Positions 7,094 to 14,582 of a DNA stretch of 24,614 bases are shown here, piece by piece. The stretch is taken from the NCBI GenBank assembly GCA_023415825.1, contig JAEZJF010000002.1, forward strand, positions 1 through 24,614, in the 5' to 3' direction. Positions within the stretch are counted from its first letter, which is position 1, and each line of letters opens with the position of its first letter. Position numbers and translations under genes: made by a program. Source of the stretch: Bacillota bacterium (lineage in GTDB: Bacteria; Bacillota; Clostridia; DSM-8532). The notes below the pieces were generated by a model. The model was not told the origin of the DNA and did not search any database. It saw only the letters and a program-made list of their open reading frames with translations.

Positions 7094-8077
7094 TTAATTT
7101 GCCTCCTGTTCATAAATGTAATCTAATGCGGAAACAATCCCCCGCTTAATGTTATCCGTGGGTACATGATGCTTTTGGCAAAGCTTTAGCGCCCCCAGAA
7201 GCCTGTCGTCTGCCGCAAGCTTGCGCTCTGTGTCGCGTCCCACCCGCTTTGTGGTATCTCCCAAATATTTGTTTTGAAATCGTCCCAGTAAATCGTCTGC
7301 GTAAGCAATAATTTCTTCCTTAGGCTTGCCATGCTCAAAATGCAGCGCCAGCGCCGAGGCATACATGGCGTTTTTTACAATTTCATGGATGCTTTCATCC
7401 GCCATGGCCTGCCATATGTAGTCATAACCCTTTTTCATACCCAAATAGGCAGCGATTGCGTGACCCATGTTGTGCAGATACAGCTTGCTCTGAATGTAAT
7501 ATTCAAAGGGCTCGCTGGGTATCATCCCTTTGATCTGGGGAATGGGATTTTTAAATGCCGCCTTATCCACAGGCAGAGTGCAAAAGGGTTCCACCCAAAC
7601 CTTTGTCAGACAGCCCTCACGCATATCGTCAGTTATAACCGGTACCATGCGCCCTACGCTGGCTTCAACGAAACCGATGTTGTCGGAAGGCTGTATCAAA
7701 TCACGCAGGTATTTGTCCGCATGAATTAAATTTTCACAAATAATGATGTCCACACCAGAGCTTCGCTTTTCCAGACCCGCCTTCAGCACAGGTGCGATAT
7801 AGGGCAGAACCTTCACTCCTGCAGAGGTGAAGATGATGTCTGCCGTTGAAATCTCCTCTTTCGCATGGTCGCTATGCACCGCCCTGATATTTTTAATCAG
7901 AATATCCTTCTGATAATCGTTACACACGATTTTTACGGGGTAGGATTTATCGCTGTTAAGCGTATCGATAAGCGCTTGATTAACGTCAACGAAGACGGTT
8001 TCATAACCGCTTTCGTATAGCAATTGCCCTAAAAATCCCCGTCCGATATTACCGCCACCATACACTAGCGCCTTCAT
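7094..8077 (-). CDS. Mannitol-1-phosphate 5-dehydrogenase-like protein (long-chain mannitol dehydrogenase family)
   Basis: A 327-residue polyol-specific long-chain dehydrogenase; MtlD is usually about 380 residues, so the C-terminus is short. The N-terminal Rossmann motif is GGGNIGRGF (7-15), with an acidic 'FVDVN' at the end of strand 2, as in NAD-dependent enzymes. The catalytic triad spacing K-x4-N-x2-H is present as K198, N203 and H206 in 'KLYLHNMGHA'. MtlD interconverts mannitol 1-phosphate and fructose 6-phosphate. Here it lies between a PfkB kinase and a NagB-like protein, so it probably oxidises a hexitol phosphate or an amino-substituted analogue. Its ATG overlaps the kinase stop codon in an ATGA junction (8074-8077). 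No mannitol PTS is nearby, which argues against ordinary mannitol uptake. Confidence 0.82.
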   Translation of the reverse strand: MKALVYGGGNIGRGFLGQLLYESGYETVFVDVNQALIDTLNSDKSYPVKIVCNDYQKDILIKNIRAVHSDHAKEEISTADIIFTSAGVKVLPYIAPVLKAGLEKRSSGVDIIICENLIHADKYLRDLIQPSDNIGFVEASVGRMVPVITDDMREGCLTKVWVEPFCTLPVDKAAFKNPIPQIKGMIPSEPFEYYIQSKLYLHNMGHAIAAYLGMKKGYDYIWQAMADESIHEIVKNAMYASALALHFEHGKPKEEIIAYADDLLGRFQNKYLGDTTKRVGRDTERKLAADDRLLGALKLCQKHHVPTDNIKRGIVSALDYIYEQEAN

Positions 8078-9015
8078 TGGTTTACCTCCATAAATGCCAG
8101 TATCTCCGCCATGGACTTAATGCCCGTCGTCGCCCCCAATTCCGATACACAATGAGCGCCTACAGCATTTGCAAAACGTCCGCAAGATATAAAATCCATG
8201 CCTTTAACAAGTCCGGCGATAAAGCCTGCGCAAAAGCTGTCTCCTGCCCCGGTGGTGTCCACGGCTTTCACTTTATAAGGCGGCACAATATTTCCCTTAT
8301 CACCCTTATTCTCTTGCAAATAACAGCCTCTGCCGCCCAGCTTTAGGGCAACCTTGCCCACGCCCTTGTCAAAAAATACAGTAGAGATATCTTCAGGGCT
8401 ATCCTTTCCGCTTAGTGCCATTGCCTCGTCAATACTGGGCAAAAACACATCGATATACGGCATACATTGTTCAAGTAACGTCATCCACCTGCCCTTACTG
8501 TCCCAAGCAGTGTCTAAAACTGTGGTTTTTCCCATAGCCTTGCACCGTTTCAGCACATTGGCACAGTGTACGCCATCAAAGGTATCCATCAAAAAGGAGC
8601 CTGCCACAAACACAATCTTACTGTTTTCAATCACAGTCCAATCGATATCCTTTTCGCTGAATGTACCGTTTGCTCCAATGCAGTGCAAAAACGTCCGTTC
8701 ACCCTGACTGTCGGACAGCACCACGGAGGCGGAAGTCTGAACCTTAGGATCAACACGCAGCCCGTCCGTATTGACCCTGTTTTCTGCAAGTGTGTTTTTC
8801 AGAAACTCACCGAAGCTGTCATTGCCTACCTTGCCTAAAATGGCTGTATCAATTCCGATTTTCGCCATGTCAATAGCGGCGGACATAGCACAGCCGCCGC
8901 TGTGTAAGGATATGCCATTAATTAAGCCAAGAAGCCCCTTGGGAGGGATTCTATCTACAGGTTTGGCAATTACATCCGCTACTAAAATTCCGATACAGGC
9001 AACATCAAACATCAT
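8074..9015 (-). CDS. PfkB/ribokinase family carbohydrate kinase
   Basis: 313 residues from the ATG at 9015; an in-frame extension to 9090 lies inside the upstream gene and is rejected. The N-terminal 'CIGILVADVI' strand and the 'GGCAMSAAIDMAKIG' sugar-binding region are typical. PfkB signature 2 is at 252-265, with GAGD at 256-259 providing the catalytic aspartate and the anion hole. Family members phosphorylate a hydroxyl of free sugars, sugar phosphates or nucleosides with ATP. AGGA lies seven bases before the start, inside the end of the PIG-L gene, and the start overlaps that gene's stop (ATGA, 9012-9015). Its position just after a deacetylase suggests it phosphorylates the deacetylated product; this is inferred. 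Confidence 0.88.
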   Translation of the reverse strand: MMFDVACIGILVADVIAKPVDRIPPKGLLGLINGISLHSGGCAMSAAIDMAKIGIDTAILGKVGNDSFGEFLKNTLAENRVNTDGLRVDPKVQTSASVVLSDSQGERTFLHCIGANGTFSEKDIDWTVIENSKIVFVAGSFLMDTFDGVHCANVLKRCKAMGKTTVLDTAWDSKGRWMTLLEQCMPYIDVFLPSIDEAMALSGKDSPEDISTVFFDKGVGKVALKLGGRGCYLQENKGDKGNIVPPYKVKAVDTTGAGDSFCAGFIAGLVKGMDFISCGRFANAVGAHCVSELGATTGIKSMAEILAFMEVNQ

Positions 9016-9707
9016 GGCAGCATCCTTTTTGTGGTGATTTTTGGCCAAGCATAGCATTGGGTAAAGGCCTCTGCATATTGCACGCCGCACTGCAATCCTC
9101 TAAATCGGGCGCAGGTTTTCACAAACTCTCCGAAGTCTATATGGTCATGGTCACGCATCCATTTCATCTGGCTTTCGTGGCATTCCAACATTTCCAGCTT
9201 CAATCCAATTTCATCGGAGATATCTACATACTCTGTAGGGCTGAAATTCACCCCTGCCAGCGTGTCCATGTAGTAAAGAGGGGATACCCCCACTGCATCG
9301 CCTGTACCATAGTGGGGGACACTTGCAGCAAAAGACGCATCAAATACCAGCTTGCTTACTGCCGTATGGTCGGGCATGTAATCCGTTGGGCTATGGGTAA
9401 TCATTACATCGGGTTTAGCGTGACGGATAATGTCAATCACCTTATCCCGCTGTTCTTTGATATCATAAAGCATCAAATCACCGATATCGCAGGTGACTAC
9501 CTCAATCCCCGCAAGCCTGCCTGCATTTTTTGCCTCCTCTCTGCGCATGGCACGTAAAGGCTCGGGCTCTATAATAGCATGACCCATATTGCCGTTGGCC
9601 ACATGGCAAACCACCACGTGATGCCCAAGTTTTATATATTTTGCCAAGGTTCCCGCACACGATACCTCAATGTCATCCGGGTGACAGCCGATAGCAAGTA
9701 TATTCAT
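9012..9707 (-). CDS. PIG-L (LmbE-like) family N-acetyl-sugar deacetylase
   Basis: 231 residues. The zinc-binding motif HPDD is at residues 9-12 and the third ligand histidine, in 'PDHTAV', is H114, so the three PIG-L zinc ligands (H9, D12, H114) and the general-base aspartate D11 are all present. Characterised members remove acetyl groups from N-acetylglucosamine in GlcNAc-PI, GlcNAc-inositol (MshB), GlcNAc-malate (BshB) or chitobiose. The ATG at 9707 is preferred over GTG at 9716 because AGGA (9721-9718) would touch the GTG. It is the promoter-proximal gene of a four-gene operon and lies 157 bases from the divergent AraC gene. There is no signal peptide, so it should act in the cytoplasm on an imported substrate. 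Confidence 0.88.
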   Translation of the reverse strand: MNILAIGCHPDDIEVSCAGTLAKYIKLGHHVVVCHVANGNMGHAIIEPEPLRAMRREEAKNAGRLAGIEVVTCDIGDLMLYDIKEQRDKVIDIIRHAKPDVMITHSPTDYMPDHTAVSKLVFDASFAASVPHYGTGDAVGVSPLYYMDTLAGVNFSPTEYVDISDEIGLKLEMLECHESQMKWMRDHDHIDFGEFVKTCARFRGLQCGVQYAEAFTQCYAWPKITTKRMLP

Positions 9708-9718
9708 GTTGCTCACAT

Positions 9719-9862
9719 CCTTTTAACATATCTTTTTTCGTATCGTTCCACAGCCAATTTTTAATTTGACTGCACTATAGTTATTATGATTCAATAATTT
9801 ATAGCATAAGTCTTTAGCTTATGTTTTCATGTTTTTAACACATATTATCCGGAAGGTGATTG
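9719..9862. promoter_or_regulatory. Divergent promoter/operator between the PIG-L operon and its AraC gene (copy 2 of the duplicated control region)
   Basis: The dyad CATAAG-TCTTTAG-CTTATG lies at 9805-9823. On the minus strand, the -10 TATAGT (9779-9774) follows the dyad after 25 bases. TTTTAACATAT at 9721-9731 overlaps the PIG-L Shine-Dalgarno region, and a near copy (TTTTAACACAT) is at 9833-9843. The segment 9804-9862 is nearly the same as 1960-2018. GGAAGGTG at 9851-9858 is the ribosome binding site of the AraC gene. A poor -35 next to the dyad suggests activation by the divergent AraC protein, possibly with looping between the outer repeats. Confidence 0.7.
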
Positions 9863-9864
9863 TT

Positions 9865-10740
9865 ATGGCTTTTGAAATGGTGGCAGTAAATAAGGAAATC
9901 GATATTTTAGGCTTTAACTCGATCTATTATTTTGAGCTGGATAAAAACTTTTACCACACCCCGGAAAAGCATTATTTTTGGGAAATGGTCTATGTAGACA
10001 GCGGCAAAATCAATGCCATCATCGACGGCCTGGGCTGCGAGCTGTCGCAGGGACAGGTGGTGTTCCACAAGCCAATGGAGCTTCACTCCCATATTTCCAA
10101 TAAAAAGGATCCTAATAATATTTTAGTAGTCTCCTTTACTTGTCATAGCAAAATCATGGACTATTTTAATAAAAAGATTTTTCATCTGGAAAAGAATACG
10201 AAAAAAATACTGTCTCTGTTCATGCAAGAGGCTAAAAGTGCCCTGACAGTGTTGCCTAATGAATTTGAAAATAAGTCGCCCGTCAATTTTGAGCATGCAA
10301 AATTAGGGTCGGTGCAGCTGATGCAGTGCTACTTGACGGAATTTTTATTTGCTTTAATCAGAAGCGGTGAGACATCAGCTGAAGATGTGCGCTACACGGA
10401 GGGCACCAAGCGCATGGCGGAAAGCGCCCTTGTAACGTCTATCGAGGCTTATTTTTCAAGCAATTTGTACCGTACAATTTCACTGCAAGATGTTTGCGAC
10501 ACTTTTTTGATGAGTAAGACCTATCTGTGCCGGATTTTCAAAGAGACCACCGGCAAAAGCCCCATGGACTTTTTTTTAGGGATGAAAATGAAGGAAGCAA
10601 AAAAGCTTATCAGAGAAGAGCAATATAATATCACCCAAATCTCCGATAAGCTTGGTTATGCCAGTATCCATCATTTTACCAGAATGTTTAAACGTACCAC
10701 GGGGTTTTCACCGACGGTCTATAAAAAGTCCATTGGTTAA
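9865..10740 (+). CDS. AraC-family transcriptional regulator with N-terminal cupin
   Basis: 291 residues from the ATG at 9865; the in-frame ATG at 9829 is rejected because GGAAGGTG sits six bases before 9865 and because 9829 lies inside the conserved operator region. The cupin domain ('FWEMVYVDSGKI', 'QGQVVFHKPMELHS') occupies about residues 20-90. Two helix-turn-helices near the C-terminus follow the AraC pattern ('ISLQDVCDTFLMSKTYLCRIF', 'ITQISDKLGYASIHHFTRMFK'). It is a paralogue of the regulator at 2025-2909. Divergent placement from the PIG-L operon makes it the probable local activator. Because its control region is copied in front of the SorE-like gene, it may act on both units. Ends seven bases before a convergent gene. 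Confidence 0.9.
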   Translation: MAFEMVAVNKEIDILGFNSIYYFELDKNFYHTPEKHYFWEMVYVDSGKINAIIDGLGCELSQGQVVFHKPMELHSHISNKKDPNNILVVSFTCHSKIMDYFNKKIFHLEKNTKKILSLFMQEAKSALTVLPNEFENKSPVNFEHAKLGSVQLMQCYLTEFLFALIRSGETSAEDVRYTEGTKRMAESALVTSIEAYFSSNLYRTISLQDVCDTFLMSKTYLCRIFKETTGKSPMDFFLGMKMKEAKKLIREEQYNITQISDKLGYASIHHFTRMFKRTTGFSPTVYKKSIG

Positions 10741-10747
10741 ACCATTG

Positions 10748-11947
10748 CTATACCACGATTTCTCCTGTCCTTAGACTCACATACACTAGCCAGTAGCCCC
10801 CCATATCGCGGATATTGCTCTCGCTGACGGGTACCCAGCGGCAGGCATTCTCAAAGGGCTTATTATCGTTGTCGTCTTTGGCCGGGACTCCGATTACATA
10901 ATAATTGGCTCCATTATCTCCGCGGTAAAGGCCGGCCAGAATGTGTTTGAATTTAAAAAGACCTACCAATATCTTAGGATTGGCAAAAACAGGCACATTT
11001 ACGCCCGACAGGTACATAATATTGCTGAGCTTGGCCAGATCTGAGACTCGATACCAAGTATAACCTCCCCTAGCACGCTTGAAAGGAGAAAAGCTTTCAA
11101 AATTGTTTTGAAGCAAACCCTCCAGTTTATTGATATCGCATCGGTTATAAGAACCTGACCCGCGACCGAAATCAGAGCTTTCGCGCGGATCCCCAGAACC
11201 TTGAAACTTGCTCCGCTCGTTATAAGAACCTGACCCGCTACCGAAATCAGAGCTTTCGTGCGGGTCCCCAGAACCTTGAAACCCGCTTCGCTCGTTATAA
11301 TAATTCTCCTGCTGAATTTGCCTTTGCACTGCGCTGGCAATATTAGCCGAAGCAGGAATTGTCTCGGATTCGATTTTATTGCTGACGGGTGCCGGCGACA
11401 TATCATATGAAGAGAGATTTCTATCCCCTTCCTGATGAGGTATCATGTTCACTTGCTGGTTAGGATATAAATTGGGCTTTGCTTCTGCTTGAATAAGCTG
11501 AGCGGTCTCTACGTCCATGGGTTTTTTCAATAGCAGCTGACGGATGCTTTCATCCCATCTATAGCTTTTTTCAAAGCTTGAAAACAGAGGTACTGATTTA
11601 TTCTCATTACTTTCAGCCGTAATGGCGGCGTAGCGTACCGATTCAGGTTTAACGCCATTGTTTTTTAGGGTATTCGCATCAATTTCAAAACCGTTTTGCA
11701 TACCGCTGTAGCCGGCAGTCATGGAGCCTGCTAAAAGCGGCACCAGCTTCTCGTTTCTGGAAAAAATCAGGTAGAGCTTATATGTGTAAGGGCCCTGTTT
11801 TAGTCCCTTCACATGCAGTGAGGCCTGAATTCTACCCTCCCAGGAATCCAACCGAACAAAAGCTTCAGGGGTGCTCCCCGCACCAAAGCCTCCGTCAAGT
11901 TCCTCCATTATGGCATATTTCCTTGCAAAACCGGCTAACGACTGCAT
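10748..11947 (-). CDS. Unrecognised protein with a central Gly/Ser-rich tandem repeat
   Basis: I do not recognise a named family. 399 residues from the ATG at 11947 (AGGTGG four bases upstream); a GTG at 11989 would add 14 residues but has a weaker ribosome site. Three parts are visible. Residues ~1-130 look like a beta-rich domain ('GRIQASLHVKGLKQGPYTYKLYLIF'). Residues ~130-270 are low complexity, with many Gln, Asn and Ser and two exact-length 25-residue repeats of the form YNERS-FQGSGDP-ESSDFG-GSGS. Residues ~280-399 are compact and aromatic ('FKRARGGYTWYRV', 'YYVIGVPAKDD', 'GGYWLVYVSL'). No signal peptide or membrane segment is seen. The architecture recalls uncharacterised clostridial proteins, perhaps spore or envelope associated, but that is a guess. 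It is convergent with the AraC gene and lies downstream of rsmA on the same strand. Confidence 0.7.
   Translation of the reverse strand: MQSLAGFARKYAIMEELDGGFGAGSTPEAFVRLDSWEGRIQASLHVKGLKQGPYTYKLYLIFSRNEKLVPLLAGSMTAGYSGMQNGFEIDANTLKNNGVKPESVRYAAITAESNENKSVPLFSSFEKSYRWDESIRQLLLKKPMDVETAQLIQAEAKPNLYPNQQVNMIPHQEGDRNLSSYDMSPAPVSNKIESETIPASANIASAVQRQIQQENYYNERSGFQGSGDPHESSDFGSGSGSYNERSKFQGSGDPRESSDFGRGSGSYNRCDINKLEGLLQNNFESFSPFKRARGGYTWYRVSDLAKLSNIMYLSGVNVPVFANPKILVGLFKFKHILAGLYRGDNGANYYVIGVPAKDDNDNKPFENACRWVPVSESNIRDMGGYWLVYVSLRTGEIVV
11145..11294. repeat. Two tandem 75-bp repeats inside the unrecognised gene
   Basis: Units 11145-11219 and 11220-11294 have a period of exactly 75 bases, and a third partial start (TTATAA) is at 11295-11300. 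The units differ at only a few positions, so the duplication is recent or kept uniform. The length is a multiple of three, so the frame is kept and a 25-residue repeat is encoded. Confidence 0.9.
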
Positions 11948-12083
11948 AATACCACCTATAAAGGGGACATAAGCAATGTCCCAAAACACTTCTCTTGAAA
12001 GTATACGCAGCTTTTAAGGGTGATATAACATTTCCCCCGTAAATCTTTATGATACGCGGGGTTCTTTATCTTTTAAGAGCAGG

Positions 12084-12941
12084 TTACATAAGCTCGCTGC
12101 TTAGACCGGCAAAAGCCTCCAGAGTTAATTCCTCTGCTCGGACGTTCTCCTTAATACCTAGCTTTCCAAGAACTTCTCTCAGTCCCTCCTTACCTCCATC
12201 AAGCCATGGCTGGGAGCCCAGAGCATTTAAAAGAGTCTTGCGTCGCTGCCCAAAAGAGGCTCTGACTACCTTGAAGAAGAATTCCCTGTCCACATCCTTC
12301 ATGTAAGAAAGCTCACGTTTTTTAAGCCTTACAACGGCTGAATCCACATCGGGTTTAGGAATAAAGCAATTCTTCGAAACTGAAAAAGCAAGCTTTGGAT
12401 CGGCATAGTAACGAACAGCCACCGAAAGAGCGCTGTAATCTTTGGTACCGGGGTTAGCGGCCATTCTCAAAGCCACCTCTTTTTGGACCATGAATACCAG
12501 TGTATCCCAGGGAAGATCCCCTTCCAGAAGCATCATGATGATAGGGGTTGTAATGTAGTAGGGGAGATTTGAAATGACCTTCATGGGGCCATTCCAGCCC
12601 TCTACCAATTCTTTCAGGTCGACCTTCATGATATCGGCATGTACCAAGGAAATATTGTTAAAAGCTCTTAGATTCTCCTCAAGAGCGGGTATCAGGTGTT
12701 TATCAATCTCTATAGCCACTACTTTTCCTGCATGCTTCGCAAGCTCCGCCGTCATGGAGCCAATGCCCGGGCCTACTTCAACCACAAGGTCCGATGGACC
12801 CACATCTCCTGCCTCAACAATCTTTTTGATGATATTGATGTCTGTAAGGAAATTCTGGCCCAATGTTTTTGTAAGCCGTAAATCATATTTTTTTAGCACT
12901 TCGCCGGTATTTATCATCGCAAAACCGCACCCCAATTTCAT
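12084..12941 (-). CDS. rsmA: 16S rRNA (adenine(1518)-N(6)/adenine(1519)-N(6))-dimethyltransferase RsmA (KsgA)
   Basis: This enzyme dimethylates the two adjacent adenines in the 3'-terminal helix of 16S rRNA using S-adenosylmethionine, late in 30S assembly. 285 residues, normal length. 'LGQNFL' (28-32) is the family N-terminal motif, 'VVEVGPGIGS' (53-62) is SAM-binding motif I, 'IEID' follows at 77-80, and 'NLPYY' (125-129) is the catalytic motif IV. The C-terminal helical domain is complete. The start at 12941 has AGGG eight bases upstream; ATG at 12917 would also fit the usual distance to the KKY motif, so the exact start is uncertain. It follows the yabE-like gene on the same strand, as in Bacillus, but the primase-like RNase M5 gene (rnmV) usually found between them is absent. 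Confidence 0.95.
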   Translation of the reverse strand: MKLGCGFAMINTGEVLKKYDLRLTKTLGQNFLTDINIIKKIVEAGDVGPSDLVVEVGPGIGSMTAELAKHAGKVVAIEIDKHLIPALEENLRAFNNISLVHADIMKVDLKELVEGWNGPMKVISNLPYYITTPIIMMLLEGDLPWDTLVFMVQKEVALRMAANPGTKDYSALSVAVRYYADPKLAFSVSKNCFIPKPDVDSAVVRLKKRELSYMKDVDREFFFKVVRASFGQRRKTLLNALGSQPWLDGGKEGLREVLGKLGIKENVRAEELTLEAFAGLSSELM

Positions 12942-12967
12942 AAGATTGCCCTAGAGGAGATAATTTA

Positions 12968-12991
12968 GGGGCTTATATTTTTATAAGCCCC
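12968..12991. terminator. Hairpin between the yabE-like gene and rsmA
   Basis: GGGGCTTATA (12968-12977), loop TTTT, and TATAAGCCCC (12982-12991) make a perfect 10-bp stem. The minus-strand continuation is CTAAATTATC, without a U-tract, so it may be a weak terminator or processing site separating yabE from rsmA rather than a strong stop. Confidence 0.5.
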
Positions 12992-13041
12992 CAACACATT
13001 CGCATCAAAACTCAATATTGTATTATAGCCATTGAGCAGAA

Positions 13042-14148
13042 TTACTTTTTCCATGGCTCATCGTTTTGCTTCCACCGACTGTCGCCCTGCTCATTTAAGA
13101 TATAGACCACTACGTTTCTTCTGCCCCATTTATTAGCTGTAGCAGTCGTATCAAAATAAAGGTCAATGAGATTTCCTTTTATGGCACTGCCAATATCGGC
13201 CGCAATAGCAAAGCCATAATCGGGAGCCGAACCCGGTACCTCAACATATACTTTTGTACCAAGAGGAATAACTTTAGGATCAACTGCTATAACGCCTTCT
13301 CTGACTTTTAACCCCGTATAGGTAATACCGAAGCCGTAATCCCCAGGACTCTTGCCAGTGTCAGCAAAAGATGCTGTATAGGCCGTGGCCCTCATTTTCA
13401 TGACCTTGGAATAACGGACAACCTCACCGCGTGAATTCTTAAAATTCAATACGGTGCCGTATTCCACCAACTTACTTACGGGTTCCTTGACGATTTTTTC
13501 ATTGACGAATGTCCTATTAATAGGTTTACCGTCTTCATAGGTGATTTTATAATATTTTTCCTTGGTTCCGCTTTCCCCACTATGAACGACTTTTGTCTCT
13601 CCATTGTTCAAGGTTTTATTGGGTTGTTCAATAATGGCAAAGGGTATTTCCTCTTTTTCGGTAAGGATTTCTTCCTTAATCCGCACCACTCGGATATCCA
13701 TTTCGGCTACTATTTTATCTGTGGGTGTTACCCCTTCGTACCGATCCAATGGTCCAATGGCGATACCATTATCTTCAATAACTTCTTCAACCGTGTCCTT
13801 ATAGGTCATGACCTTCTTAGGCTGGCCGTCGACTTTCAGGTTTACCGGTACTGCACGCTTGATGCTCACTACATTCAAGGTCTCAGTATCTAAAACCGTA
13901 TCAAGGGATGTACTGATGTAATCCTCTGGGCCCACAACAATATCCACCTGGGCCAGAGCCTGTTCAACATCAATTCCCATAGTCTTCACGACCATTGGCT
14001 TGCCATTATCAAAAACTTTAACATCCTTACTAAGTCTTGTGTACAACATTGAGCCTGCAGTAATTGCGAATGCCGATAGGACAAACAGCAAAGCCAATTG
14101 CTTAAGGGGAAGGGCACGTTTGACGTATGCAACGTAAAATTCGTTCAT
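13042..14148 (-). CDS. yabE: YabE-like cell wall protein: membrane anchor, DUF348 repeats, G5 and 3D domains
   Basis: 368 residues. Residues 17-36 form an N-terminal membrane segment or signal anchor, so the rest should be outside the membrane. About 40-150 contain two ubiquitin-like DUF348 repeats ('VKVFDNGKPMVVKTMG', 'VNLKVDGQPKKVMTYKDTVEE'). About 155-235 fit a G5 domain. Residues 250-360 are a 3D domain with the three conserved aspartates at D290 ('VDPKVIPLGTKVYV'), D319 ('AADIG') and D329 ('LIDLYF'). Relatives (B. subtilis YabE, actinobacterial Rpf, the MltA-fold lytic enzymes) cleave or remodel peptidoglycan during growth resumption or sporulation. The AGGAGAGGAAG ribosome site lies just before the ATG. 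It sits upstream of rsmA as in Bacillus. A promoter about 220 bases upstream gives it a long 5' leader. Confidence 0.88.
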   Translation of the reverse strand: MNEFYVAYVKRALPLKQLALLFVLSAFAITAGSMLYTRLSKDVKVFDNGKPMVVKTMGIDVEQALAQVDIVVGPEDYISTSLDTVLDTETLNVVSIKRAVPVNLKVDGQPKKVMTYKDTVEEVIEDNGIAIGPLDRYEGVTPTDKIVAEMDIRVVRIKEEILTEKEEIPFAIIEQPNKTLNNGETKVVHSGESGTKEKYYKITYEDGKPINRTFVNEKIVKEPVSKLVEYGTVLNFKNSRGEVVRYSKVMKMRATAYTASFADTGKSPGDYGFGITYTGLKVREGVIAVDPKVIPLGTKVYVEVPGSAPDYGFAIAADIGSAIKGNLIDLYFDTTATANKWGRRNVVVYILNEQGDSRWKQNDEPWKK

Positions 14149-14161
14149 TCAAACTTCCTCT

Positions 14162-14182
14162 CCTTATTACGAAGTAACAAGG
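14162..14182 (-). promoter_or_regulatory. Hairpin immediately upstream of the yabE-like ribosome binding site
   Basis: On the minus strand CCTTGTTAC and GTAATAAGG pair (one G-U) around a TTC loop, with the 3' arm running into the GGAGAGGAAG ribosome site. It could affect access of ribosomes to the yabE-like mRNA; no known riboswitch class is recognised. Confidence 0.35.
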
Positions 14183-14370
14183 TTCCCGGGCACCTGTTCG
14201 AAATTTTAATTTCAGTAACGGGTGGGGTCCTTATTAAATTAGGTTTTCGCAGCAACTAAAATTTATATGCTTCTATCTTTAGTATATCCATTAACGGCAT
14301 GATAACCGCTTTTCCCAAGTGTTCGAGGGTCTTAAATTCCCTCATATAGTAATCTGCAAGGCTTCTATAT

Positions 14371-14398
14371 TTTATATCAGGATTATTTTTTTTGTCAA
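14371..14398 (-). promoter_or_regulatory. Sigma-A type promoter for the yabE-like gene
   Basis: Read on the minus strand: consensus -35 TTGACA (14398-14393), 16-base spacer, -10 TATAAA (14376-14371). The start site would be near 14364, giving a leader of a little over 200 bases before the ATG at 14148. The 434-base stretch 14149-14582 holds this promoter, the leader, its hairpin at 14162-14182 and the terminator-like stem at 14483-14518; nothing else is supported there. Confidence 0.65.
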
Positions 14399-14482
14399 GG
14401 CTTACCAGACTTCAACCAATTGTAAGCTCACACAAACAAGCCTGGTTACCGTTAATCTCCCATGCCGGATACGCACAAGAAA

Positions 14483-14518
14483 GCCACCCATTACGCTCTT
14501 TGAACTATGCCGGGTGGC
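14483..14518 (-). terminator. Terminator-like stem after the minus-strand Gfo/Idh/MocA gene
   Basis: GCCACCC (14483-14489) and GGGTGGC (14512-14518) pair over 7 bp with a long 22-base loop. On the minus strand they are followed by TTTCTTG. It lies 65 bases past the stop of the gene ending at 14583 and would isolate it from the yabE promoter. The long loop makes it a weak candidate. Confidence 0.4.
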
Positions 14519-14582
14519 CTTTCTCTGAAAGCCGCTTTTATTAAGGTTTTCAAGCTAAAAAATAGACATAACTGACCGGCCT

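Noticed and set aside
9057..9557. Plus-strand ORF of 166 codons
   Set aside because: Antisense to the PIG-L deacetylase, which has full zinc motifs on the other strand.
11145..11300. CRISPR-like array
   Set aside because: The repeats are directly tandem with no spacers and lie inside a protein-coding frame.
14256..14345. A 29-codon minus-strand ORF in the yabE leader
   Set aside because: It has no ribosome binding site and begins only about 20 bases after the predicted transcript start; more likely part of the leader RNA.
14149..14370. c-di-AMP (ydaO) riboswitch before the yabE-like gene
   Set aside because: The expected conserved blocks were not found by eye; only a long leader and a hairpin can be supported.
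14401..14582. Possible tRNA or small RNA gene around the GCCACCC/GGGTGGC stem
   Set aside because: No cloverleaf or conserved tRNA arms; the stem with TTTCTT fits a weak terminator better.
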